DNA from: Methanosarcinales archaeon
GTDB taxonomy: Archaea; Halobacteriota; Methanosarcinia; Methanosarcinales; Methanogasteraceae
Assembly: GCA_030672605.1 (NCBI GenBank)
Contig: DAOVGE010000039.1
Location: forward strand, 1 to 6,034
Length of the DNA: 6,034 nt
Reading direction: 5' to 3'
Below, one piece after another: positions 1 through 5,857 of this stretch (position 1 is its first letter; every line of letters begins with the position of its first letter). The position numbers and the translations under genes were made by a program. The notes beneath the pieces were generated by a model. The model made no database searches and was not told where the DNA came from. It saw only the letters and a list, made by a program, of their open reading frames with translations.

Positions 1-2211
1 TGTGCAACGCTGCGCCCCGAGACCGTATTCGGTGTGACAAACCTCTGGATCAATCCGGACGTCGTGTATGTGAAGGCACGTGTCAATTCCGAGCAGTGGA
101 TCGTTTCCGAGGAAGCATACCAGAAACTGACCTACACCGACAGAGAGGTCGAGAGAATCGGGGAGATCAGTGGGCGGGATCTCGTAGGCAAGACTGTAGA
201 AAACCCGGTGATCGACCACGATGTGCTGATTCTGCCTGCGAGTTTCGTTGACCCTGCAAACGGGAGCGGTGTTGTGATGAGCGTGCCTGCGCATGCGCCT
301 TACGACTATCTGGCGCTTCGGGACCTCAAAGGAGTCGAGCTCATCGATTATGGCATTCTTGATCTCTCTGATATCGAGCTAATCTCGCTAATTGCGGTTC
401 CTGACATGGGCGAGTTCCCTGCTGTTGAGATCGTGGACGAACTCGGTGTCAAGGATCAGTCGGATCCGCTTGCGGAGCAGGCAACGAAACTCGTTTACCG
501 CAGAGAGTTTCATCACGGGGTGCTCAAAAACAATACCGGAGAGTATGCGGGAGTCGCTGTTTCAAAGATAAAGAACATCCTGACACGTGATCTGGTCGAG
601 CGAAACCTCGCAGATATATTTTACGAGTTCAGCGAACTGCCTGTTGTCTGTAGATGCGGAACGACCTGTGTTGTAAAGATGGTCAAGGGTCAGTGGTTCC
701 TCAATTATTCGAATCCGGAATGGAAAAGCAAGGTATATGATCATCTCGCTCGCATGCAGATCCTCCCTGCTGAGCTGCGCATCGAGTTTGAGAACAAGAT
801 CGACTGGCTCAAGGACAAGGCGTGCGCCCGCAGAAAGGGGCTCGGTACGAGATTGCCGTGGGACAACGAGTGGTTAATTGAGTCTCTTGCCGATTCAACG
901 ATCTACATGTCATATTACATAATCTCAAAGTATATCGGGCAACTGGACGTGGAACAACTCACGCCAGAATTCTTTGATTATGCGCTGCTCGGAAAGGGAA
1001 ATATCGACGACGTACTCGTTGACCACGACCTCACAAGGCAGATACGCGATGACTTTGAGTACTGGTATCCCGTGGACATCAGGTCGTCGGGCAAGGACTT
1101 AATCCCGAATCACCTCCTCTTTTTCCTTTTCCACCACGTAGCCCTCTTTCCGGAGGAAAAACTGCCAAAAGCGATCGCAATCAATGGTTTCGTATCTCTC
1201 GAAGGCGAGAAGATGAGCAAGTCAAAGGGTCCGCTGCTCACGCTGAAACAATCGGTCGGCGAGTATGGGGCGGATGTTGTGCGGTTGTACATCCTGAGCA
1301 CTTCCGAGCACACGCAGGATGCGGATTGGCGTTCGGAGGGCGTGGAGAGCACACGGAAGCAGGTGGAGCGGTTCTACAATCTCGCATACGATGTGATCGA
1401 GATGCCAGAGCCAGATGCGGATTGCGAACCAAAGGTCATCGATCGATGGATGATGAGCAGACTTCAGCACAGAATAGAAGAGACCGAAACAGCCCTCTCC
1501 GTGTTACGCACGAGACACGCGCTTCAGAATGCATTCTATCTGCTGATGAGCGATCTCAAGTGGTATCAGCGCAGAGGCGGCATCTCATCGCTGAAGGAGG
1601 TCATGAACGTCTGGATTCGGTTGATGGCTCCGTTCACGCCACATATCTGCGAAGAATTGTGGGAAGCGATCGGTGGCGATGGCTTTGTCTCGCTTTCGGA
1701 CTATCCGGTCCCAGATCCTGATTTAATCGACAGTAATTCCGAGCGGGCAGAGATGCTTGTCGAAGATACGCTCGATGATATCGAGGAGATCACCAGGGTG
1801 GCAGGGATAACACCAGAGAAGATCACGCTCTTCACAGCCCCTCTCTGGAAGAATCTTGTACTGAAGCAAGCTTTGATCGCGAAACAGTCCGGAAAACTGG
1901 ATATGGGCGCTCTGATGAAGGAATTGATGGCGAACCCGGAGATTAAGAAGCATGCGCGAGATGTTCCGAAGTTTGCGCAGAAGTTAATCCCGGATGTGCA
2001 GAACTGGAACGACGAACAGGTCGCATACTCCCTTGCGGGAGTGGATGAGATGGATGTGCTTGCTGAGTCCTCTGAGTTCATCGGGAAGGCGTTTGGTTGC
2101 TCTGTTGAGGTTATGGACGCTGATTCCGCAGGAGATGGTGTTGATCCGCAGGGTAAGCGGAGGTTTGCAGAGCCGGGCAGACCCGCAATATACATAGAGG
2201 GACAAAAGTGA
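1..2211 (+). CDS. leuS: Leucyl-tRNA synthetase, archaeal type, 5'-truncated by window edge
   Basis: Charges tRNA-Leu with leucine in the cytoplasm and hydrolyses mischarged product. The frame is open from base 1 (C-A-T-L-R-P-E-T-V-F-G), so the GTG at 34 is internal; 736 codons remain to the TGA at 2209-2211. Archaeal LeuRS is usually about 930-970 residues, so roughly the first 220, with the HIGH motif, lie upstream. Visible in fragment numbering: CP1 editing domain with the Thr-rich TLRPETVFG (3-11) and the PAHAPYD motif (97-103, Asp103 being the conserved editing residue); Cys cluster CRCGTTC (217-223) before the KGQWFL segment; KGLGTRLPWD re-entering the catalytic core; KMSKS (404-408, bases 1210-1224); helical anticodon-binding domain (about 475-620); and a C-terminal tail with DPQGKRRFAEPGRPAIYIE near 715-733, typical of archaeal enzymes. 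No frameshift or missing motif is seen. Identification is secure from motif order and the archaeal C-terminus. Confidence 0.97.
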   Translation, partial: CATLRPETVFGVTNLWINPDVVYVKARVNSEQWIVSEEAYQKLTYTDREVERIGEISGRDLVGKTVENPVIDHDVLILPASFVDPANGSGVVMSVPAHAPYDYLALRDLKGVELIDYGILDLSDIELISLIAVPDMGEFPAVEIVDELGVKDQSDPLAEQATKLVYRREFHHGVLKNNTGEYAGVAVSKIKNILTRDLVERNLADIFYEFSELPVVCRCGTTCVVKMVKGQWFLNYSNPEWKSKVYDHLARMQILPAELRIEFENKIDWLKDKACARRKGLGTRLPWDNEWLIESLADSTIYMSYYIISKYIGQLDVEQLTPEFFDYALLGKGNIDDVLVDHDLTRQIRDDFEYWYPVDIRSSGKDLIPNHLLFFLFHHVALFPEEKLPKAIAINGFVSLEGEKMSKSKGPLLTLKQSVGEYGADVVRLYILSTSEHTQDADWRSEGVESTRKQVERFYNLAYDVIEMPEPDADCEPKVIDRWMMSRLQHRIEETETALSVLRTRHALQNAFYLLMSDLKWYQRRGGISSLKEVMNVWIRLMAPFTPHICEELWEAIGGDGFVSLSDYPVPDPDLIDSNSERAEMLVEDTLDDIEEITRVAGITPEKITLFTAPLWKNLVLKQALIAKQSGKLDMGALMKELMANPEIKKHARDVPKFAQKLIPDVQNWNDEQVAYSLAGVDEMDVLAESSEFIGKAFGCSVEVMDADSAGDGVDPQGKRRFAEPGRPAIYIEGQK

Positions 2212-2221
2212 GATGTCGGGG

Positions 2222-2235
2222 GATTTTTGTTCTTT
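2222..2235 (+). terminator. T-rich putative terminator of leuS
   Basis: A pyrimidine-rich stretch (GATTTTTGTTCTTT) begins 11 bases after the leuS stop. Archaeal RNA polymerase terminates at T-runs without needing a hairpin. No stem is visible and the longest T-run is only five, so the call is weak. Confidence 0.35.
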
Positions 2236-2277
2236 GCACCACCCGCGTCTTTGCGTTCTCTTTCCAATTTGGGGACT

Positions 2278-2504
2278 GTCACGGAATAACATGGTCAGAT
2301 TGAATAGCCCCAAACACAGCCCCGGTATTGGATAACATTCGTGTAATTTGTGAAATTCGTATTATTCGTGATTTATTTGTATAAACTTCTGCAAAAAAGG
2401 ATTGAATCACGAATGTCACGAATCCAAATAAGGTATTTGCAACGCTTAAGCTACCACAGAACAAACGACTTCCGACGATCAGGATGACCATGTTATTTCG
2501 TTAC
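2278..2504. mobile_element. MITE-like non-autonomous element, 227 bp, with TIRs and a 4-bp TSD
   Basis: The left end 2278-2297 (GTCACGGAATAACATGGTCA) matches the reverse complement of the right end 2485-2504 at 18 of 20 positions, including an uninterrupted 13-bp run. The tetramer GACT lies immediately outside both ends (2274-2277 and 2505-2508), as expected of a target-site duplication. The interior has no transposase frame and holds convergent 9-bp repeats of the type ATTCGTGnn. Terminal repeats, a flanking duplication, small size and no coding content fit a miniature inverted-repeat transposable element mobilised in trans. The parent transposase family cannot be named from here. The alternative is a long hairpin of other function; a 4-bp duplication alone can arise by chance. 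Confidence 0.55.
2337..2423. repeat. 9-bp tandem repeats (ATTCGTGnn) in convergent orientation
   Basis: Four plus-strand units with an exact 9-bp period run from 2337 to 2372: ATTCGTGTA, ATTTGTGAA, ATTCGTATT, ATTCGTGAT. Two units of the same motif occur on the minus strand at 2406-2414 and 2415-2423. The two groups can pair; the best arms are ATTCGTGATT (2364-2373) and AATCACGAAT (2405-2414), around a 31-base loop. The arrays lie inside the MITE-like element. Repeats of this 'attcgtg' type are, to my recollection, scattered in intergenic DNA of many unrelated bacteria and archaea; their function is not known to me. Confidence 0.75.
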
Positions 2505-2586
2505 GACTCCTTAGCGAGAATAGGCGAGAGAGATTCAAGATAGACGCCCGCCCGAACCCACGAACCGGACATCACGAAAAAAAGCT

Positions 2587-2606
2587 GATTCTGGTGGATT
2601 CTGTGG
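2587..2606. repeat. Decamer tandem pair (GATTCTGnnn)
   Basis: Two adjacent 10-bp units, GATTCTGGTG and GATTCTGTGG, followed by a partial decayed copy (TTTCC). The period is clear, but with two units the array is minimal. It is a second, unrelated motif of the short-period type found throughout this intergenic region. Confidence 0.5.
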
Positions 2607-2613
2607 TTTCCAG

Positions 2614-2653
2614 CCTTTGCGCCCTTGCGCCCTTGCGCCCTCGCGTCTTTGCG
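2614..2653. repeat. 8-bp tandem array, five units (CnnTTGCG)
   Basis: Five consecutive octamers: CCTTTGCG, CCCTTGCG, CCCTTGCG, CCCTCGCG and TCTTTGCG, with no gap. A decayed copy of the array's right part lies 400 bp upstream at 2232-2260, sharing the exact 14-mer CGCGTCTTTGCGTT (2244-2257 and 2642-2655), so the motif brackets the MITE-like element. Confidence 0.8.
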
Positions 2654-2666
2654 TTTCTCTGATTTA

Positions 2667-2702
2667 ACGAGAAAGTCGAGAGAGACGAGAAAGACGAAGG
2701 AG
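2667..2702. repeat. Purine-rich 9-bp tandem array, four units
   Basis: Four consecutive nonamers: ACGAGAAAG, TCGAGAGAG, ACGAGAAAG and ACGAAGGAG. One strand is almost all purine apart from the C at position 2 of each unit and one T. It starts 13 bases after the octamer array ends and is unrelated to it in sequence. Confidence 0.65.
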
Positions 2703-2770
2703 TGGCGCCCGCGATTGCTGCAACACGAGGGAGGGCTACTGCTATCGACCACAGAAAACGGCAGAACCAG

Positions 2771-2813
2771 AAAAAAAGCAGGGTGATTGCTGACGATATG
2801 CCAGCAATCATCC
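2771..2813 (-). terminator. Hairpin plus T-run terminator of the cohesin/dockerin unit
   Basis: On the minus strand the stop codon (2808-2810) is embedded in a stem: TGATTGCTG pairs with CAGCAATCA (2784-2792 with 2802-2810) around a 9-base loop, and flanking GG/CC bases can lengthen it across one mismatch. Seven T residues follow (complement of 2771-2777), about six bases after the stem. This resembles an intrinsic terminator, and the T-run alone would favour archaeal termination. Confidence 0.7.
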
Positions 2814-3872
2814 GAATTCTTCGTATCCCTGAACTCCGAGTACGTGCTTTGCCAGATATATGGCATCTGCAACATCGATTACACCGCTGCCATCAACATC
2901 CGCGGCTCCCTCGATTATGTTCTCGAATCCTGGGATTCCGAGCACATGTTTCGCGAGACACGTGGCGTCGTGGAGATCCACCTTGCCGTCGTCGTTGACA
3001 TCACCGTTCGTTGCAGTGGTGTAGGTTCCGTTCATAACAATGTATGGCATATCAGCACCTACCAGGGTCGTTTCCTTGAACGTTGTCACGCTCAGGTTCA
3101 ACGGAGATTTTGCGCCGGTGGGGCGACCCGTGGATGCGAACGTAACATTTGCGAGTATGATTCTCCCGTTCAGTCCGGGATTATCGGTCTGGAACGCACC
3201 TATCCGCACCAGTCCCTCACGAACGTACACAAAGTTCGGAACGGTCTTATCAAAATCCCCGCCCGCAACATTCGTAACGTTCACGACTGACGCGTTGAAC
3301 GAGAGCGTTATGTCGCACGTGCCAACGTTCACGCCGTTCTCAATTGCGATCGGTATGGTCTCGTTATCGATTGCATCACCGATTGAAATTGTGGCGACGC
3401 CTGATTGTGATTGAACCGTGAACGATCCGTTGCGTAGCGTGTATTGCGTCTCGTTGTAGTCGGTAGCAAAGATCGTGCCGACCTCGATAGTCAGCGGGCT
3501 TACGTCGCCAGATACTCCCACCGCGGTGAGATTGACGTATGCGAGTGTTAGATTTCCACTCTGCCCGGATGCGCTCACCGCATTCACATACACTTGCATC
3601 GAGTCATTGTCGATGTTGTGTGCGAGCAGCTCCATATCCCCCACCACAACGTCGGTCGCATGAAGAACCGAGGAATCGAATGTGATTGTTACCTCGCAAC
3701 CGCCCAGATTCTTTGCATCGGTGATCAGGATCGGTGCTGTGACCATGTCCCCGGGTTCAACAGTAAAATCAGCGATTCCGATTATGGTCTCTGTGGTAGC
3801 CGACGCCAGCGACATCGAGAGAAACGCGAAGATGCTCAAACAGGTGAAGATGTGTCTTGTCCGTTTAGTCAT
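2808..3872 (-). CDS. Secreted protein with two cohesin-like domains and a C-terminal type I dockerin
   Basis: A predicted exported, modular, non-enzymatic protein of 354 residues; cohesin and dockerin modules bind each other with calcium dependence. From the ATG at 3870-3872: signal peptide 1-25 (basic MTKRTR, hydrophobic core, cleavage near SLASA), cohesin-like domain A (about 26-154), cohesin-like domain B (about 157-285) and dockerin (about 289-345). Both cohesins share a G-x-C-[ED]-[VI]-T core and NVTN/DV-type strands. Both dockerin calcium loops fit D-x-[ND]-x-[DS]-G-x-x-D-x-x-D (DVNDDGKVDLHD at 291-302, DVDGSGVIDVAD at 325-336), each followed by an LAKHVLG helix. The frame stays open upstream to an ATG at 3941, but that adds a non-signal leader overlapping the upstream gene, so the start giving a clean signal peptide is preferred; an ATG at 3887 is the alternative. 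No transmembrane anchor follows the dockerin. The many N-x-S/T sequons suit an archaeal surface glycoprotein. The binding partner is unknown. Confidence 0.88.
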   Translation of the reverse strand: MTKRTRHIFTCLSIFAFLSMSLASATTETIIGIADFTVEPGDMVTAPILITDAKNLGGCEVTITFDSSVLHATDVVVGDMELLAHNIDNDSMQVYVNAVSASGQSGNLTLAYVNLTAVGVSGDVSPLTIEVGTIFATDYNETQYTLRNGSFTVQSQSGVATISIGDAIDNETIPIAIENGVNVGTCDITLSFNASVVNVTNVAGGDFDKTVPNFVYVREGLVRIGAFQTDNPGLNGRIILANVTFASTGRPTGAKSPLNLSVTTFKETTLVGADMPYIVMNGTYTTATNGDVNDDGKVDLHDATCLAKHVLGIPGFENIIEGAADVDGSGVIDVADAIYLAKHVLGVQGYEEFG

Positions 3873-3888
3873 GTTATCAGATATCATC

Positions 3889-3903
3889 AAAAAAATAAAA
3901 AAA
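3889..3903 (-). terminator. Intergenic T-tract between the two cohesin/dockerin genes
   Basis: On the minus strand seven T, one A and seven T begin 9 bases after the TAA of the upstream gene and end 16 bases before the downstream ATG. Such a tract is a good archaeal termination signal and may reduce readthrough into the second gene. It could instead act as an AT-rich promoter element for a leaderless downstream transcript, since it lies about 17-31 bases upstream of that ATG. Confidence 0.5.
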
Positions 3904-3912
3904 GAGGGGAGG

Positions 3913-5484
3913 TTAGGGCTGGTCTTCCAGCTCTGCCTCACACCTCATTATGTACAGTGCGTCCATCAGGTCCACAACACCATCGCCCTCTGGAACTCCG
4001 CCTACTCCCACGACATCACCAACCAGTATGGTCGGCGGATTCGAGACTTCCGGTTCCAGGGATGCCAGATATCTGGCTATGTACAGCACGTCCTTGCTGT
4101 CAACGACGTTGTCCCGGCATACATCGCCTCTCCTGAGAACAGTCAGTTCGACGCTTGCCGAATTAGAGTTGTTCACATTGTCTGTGGCAGTGATTACCAG
4201 CAGGTTCGTCTCGTTGACGCCGTCGGTTGCGGTCGCGTCCACAGTCCAGATATCAGTTGCACCGATGCGCTCCATCGACTGAACCTCTGATCCGCCAATC
4301 GATGAGAGATCGATTGTAACTCCTGCAACTCCGCTGTCAGCGTCTGTCACCGTTGCAGTTATTGTGGTGACATCCGTTCCGGGTGCTCTGGTTCTACCAT
4401 TGTCGTTGAGTATCACGTCACGGCTTGCGGATACATTCGTGACTACTGGCGGTACCACCTCGGTTATGATGGTGAACAACCCGTCGGTCACCGTGTAGTT
4501 GATTGGAGTGTAGCTTGTATCCAGCAATTGATCGACTGTGATATCCAGCAAACTCTCATCACCCATGCCGCCCACGGCAGTGAGCTCTACGTACGCAAAT
4601 ACCACATCTCCATTCAGCCCTGCCGGATCGGCTGCATTCGCATACATCCAGCCAGTGCCGTTGTCGACGTTGCACGCAAGCAACTGCATATCTCCTGAAG
4701 TGACATCGGTCACATGAACGACTGATGAGTCGTACTCAAAGTCAATCGCGCAGCCGCTCAGATTCACTGAATCATTGATCATGATCGGCACGGTAACGCT
4801 CTCCCCCGTCTTGGCGATGACATCCGCTACGGCTACCGTCGTAACGACGTCCTCCGCGGCAACCAGCACGAATGGCGTTGCCGAGGCTGCGAAGTACGGC
4901 ATGTCGGATGCGCCGGTGTTGACCGTTCCTGCCGCATCATACGCCGCCACATCTGCGCCGGTTGTGTCAACCGTTATCCTATACGCGAGTGTGGTGTACT
5001 GATCTTCCGACGCTGACTCGTAGCCATAGCCGTAACCGTACCCGTCAAACGTGTATCCGTAACCGTATCCTGCGTATGGCGCGTAGCCATAGTTGTACTC
5101 GTATGCGTTCCCACCATCGCTTCCACCTGTCCAGCCCTGCACTTCAACCAGCTCGATCTGGTAGTTGCCTATGGTCGTAGCTCCCCCGACTGTGGTGCCG
5201 ACATCACTCAAAGCGAATGTCAGTTCCCCATCCGGTGATCCTTCGATGCTTGGAAGTCCTTCTATTGAGAAGTCAGCAATCGGGATTCTCTCGTTACCTC
5301 CAATCGTCACGTTGAAGTAGAAGAAACCCTCTTGTCCGACCTCTATTCCGTCCATACCATCCATCGTCAGTTCCACCATAACTGCACTCGATGGTCCGGA
5401 AAAGACCAGCATCAGTATGACACCAAGCGTTATCACAACGCTTGCAGCGTGTGTCCTCCCATTCCTATTCTGCGATTTTATCAC
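3913..5484 (-). CDS. Secreted cohesin/Ig-like/dockerin protein with Gly-Tyr-rich loop
   Basis: Predicted exported surface or matrix protein, 523 residues from the GTG at 5482-5484. In order: signal peptide 1-34 (K/R-rich start, hydrophobic VVITLGVILMLVF, cleavage near GPSSA); N-terminal beta-rich region about 35-210, interrupted by a Gly/Tyr-rich segment (128-156); cohesin-like domain about 213-341, clearly homologous to the cohesins of the adjacent gene (NLSGCAIDFEYDSSVVHVTD against NLGGCEVTITFDSSVLHATD); Ig-like domain about 345-450; degenerate dockerin about 452-515. In dockerin loop 1 (454-465) the usual Asn and Gly are Cys456 and Asn459; loop 2 (490-508) carries about seven extra residues. 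The chosen GTG has AGGTGA five bases upstream; another in-frame GTG at 5493 would place GGGAG only three bases away. No C-terminal anchor and no enzymatic domain are seen. It is likely first in a unit with the downstream cohesin/dockerin gene. Confidence 0.87.
   Translation of the reverse strand: MIKSQNRNGRTHAASVVITLGVILMLVFSGPSSAVMVELTMDGMDGIEVGQEGFFYFNVTIGGNERIPIADFSIEGLPSIEGSPDGELTFALSDVGTTVGGATTIGNYQIELVEVQGWTGGSDGGNAYEYNYGYAPYAGYGYGYTFDGYGYGYGYESASEDQYTTLAYRITVDTTGADVAAYDAAGTVNTGASDMPYFAASATPFVLVAAEDVVTTVAVADVIAKTGESVTVPIMINDSVNLSGCAIDFEYDSSVVHVTDVTSGDMQLLACNVDNGTGWMYANAADPAGLNGDVVFAYVELTAVGGMGDESLLDITVDQLLDTSYTPINYTVTDGLFTIITEVVPPVVTNVSASRDVILNDNGRTRAPGTDVTTITATVTDADSGVAGVTIDLSSIGGSEVQSMERIGATDIWTVDATATDGVNETNLLVITATDNVNNSNSASVELTVLRRGDVCRDNVVDSKDVLYIARYLASLEPEVSNPPTILVGDVVGVGGVPEGDGVVDLMDALYIMRCEAELEDQP
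5017..5103 (-). repeat. Gly/Tyr-rich low-complexity segment in the coding sequence
   Basis: A 29-codon stretch in which Gly and Tyr alternate (YAGYGYGY, then DGYGYGYGY), with occasional Asn, Ala, Pro, Asp and Phe. At the DNA level it is an imperfect 6-bp repeat on the plus strand (gtagcc, atagcc, gtaacc, gtaccc). Codon-level variation shows it is not a fresh slippage product. Beta-strand-like sequence on both sides suggests a surface loop expanded by repeat growth. Confidence 0.85.
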
Positions 5485-5489
5485 ATTAT

Positions 5490-5495
5490 TCACCT
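5490..5495 (-). promoter_or_regulatory. Shine-Dalgarno AGGTGA deciding the GTG start at 5484
   Basis: On the minus strand AGGTGA is complementary to the archaeal 16S 3' end and ends five bases before the GTG at 5484. It overlaps the alternative GTG at 5491-5493, which argues for the downstream start. Confidence 0.55.
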
Positions 5496-5531
5496 GCTCC
5501 CAAGTTGAACATGCTGTATTGTCTCCAGACG

Positions 5532-5547
5532 TATAAATATCTTTCGC
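5532..5547 (-). promoter_or_regulatory. BRE/TATA promoter of the cohesin/dockerin unit
   Basis: Minus strand: GCGAAAG (5541-5547, BRE-like) directly precedes ATATTTATA (5532-5540, TATA box). A start about 25 bases downstream would fall near 5508-5512, giving a 5' leader of about 25 bases that contains the Shine-Dalgarno. The spacing is as expected for an archaeal promoter. Confidence 0.7.
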
Positions 5548-5827
5548 AGGTCGATATCGTGATACAAAATTATACTATCTGATGTCAGCGAATCACAAAA
5601 CTTATCAGATCTTAGAACGAATAATTTCCTGAATGTCGTGTGAAATGAGCCTGGATTTTGTTCCGGTTGTCTTCTGAGATTCAAGCGTTTTTGCAGAATT
5701 TTTCGGAGTCGTTGACGCTTTGTCACAGCATTCTTTCATCCGCTTATATGTGGCGCTGAGTGGGCAGGGATTGGGTGTGGTGTGGCGCATGGGGGATGGG
5801 GTGAATCACTTAATCTATGATTGCGAC

Positions 5828-5842
5828 GTATATCATACATAT
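5828..5842 (+). promoter_or_regulatory. TATA-type promoter of tRNA-Arg
   Basis: The AT-rich GTATATCATACATAT lies 16-30 bases before the mature tRNA 5' end, the position expected for an archaeal tRNA TATA box with a very short leader. No strong BRE is visible. Confidence 0.5.
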
Positions 5843-5857
5843 CACCCACATTACTCT

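Larger units (their letters stand above)
2212..2807. other. Gene-free, repeat-dense convergent intergenic region
   Basis: This 596-bp stretch lies between the 3' ends of leuS (plus) and the downstream cohesin/dockerin gene (minus). Short open frames exist on both strands, but they run through tandem repeats and give low-complexity or compositionally odd peptides, with no recognisable domain. The content is better explained by a MITE-like element (2278-2504), several tandem arrays with 8-10 bp periods, and terminators at both ends. The sequence CGCGTCTTTGCGTT occurs twice in direct orientation, at 2244-2257 and 2642-2655, bracketing the element. Confidence 0.75.
5494..5857. other. Divergent intergenic region
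   Basis: It separates the minus-strand cohesin/dockerin unit from the plus-strand tRNA. It holds the BRE/TATA of the former, an inverted pair ATCTGAT (5577-5583) and ATCAGAT (5604-5610) upstream of that promoter, a TATA-like CTTATATG (5743-5750), a G-rich tract (5762-5801) and the tRNA promoter. Open frames here are short and unconvincing. Confidence 0.65.

Noticed and set aside
1701..2282. Minus-strand 193-codon frame opposite the leuS 3' end
   Set aside because: Antisense shadow of leuS; Ser-rich composition arises from the complementary codons, with no domain.
2279..2491. Minus-strand 70-codon frame that starts in one terminal repeat and ends in the other
   Set aside because: It runs through the 9-bp repeats, shows no domain or Shine-Dalgarno, and its limits are set by the inverted ends; more likely incidental.
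2337..2702. CRISPR array
   Set aside because: The periodic sequences have 8-10 bp units with no unique spacers of about 30 bp, so they are tandem repeats.
2505..2705. Possible second element using ACTCCTT (2506-2512) and AAGGAGT (2697-2703) as inverted ends
   Set aside because: Only seven bases match, there is no flanking duplication, and one arm lies inside the purine array.
2501..2875. Minus-strand 124-codon frame across the repeat arrays
   Set aside because: It reads tandem repeats as protein (Arg/Lys/Gly/Ala runs) and overlaps the 3' end of the real dockerin gene in another frame.
3682..4290. Plus-strand 202-codon frame
   Set aside because: It is antisense to the two cohesin/dockerin genes and has no recognisable motif; the minus-strand frames show clear domain content.
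5490..5726. Minus-strand 78-codon frame upstream of the cohesin/dockerin gene
   Set aside because: It covers the predicted promoter and leader, ends at the next gene's start region, and shows only basic low-information sequence.
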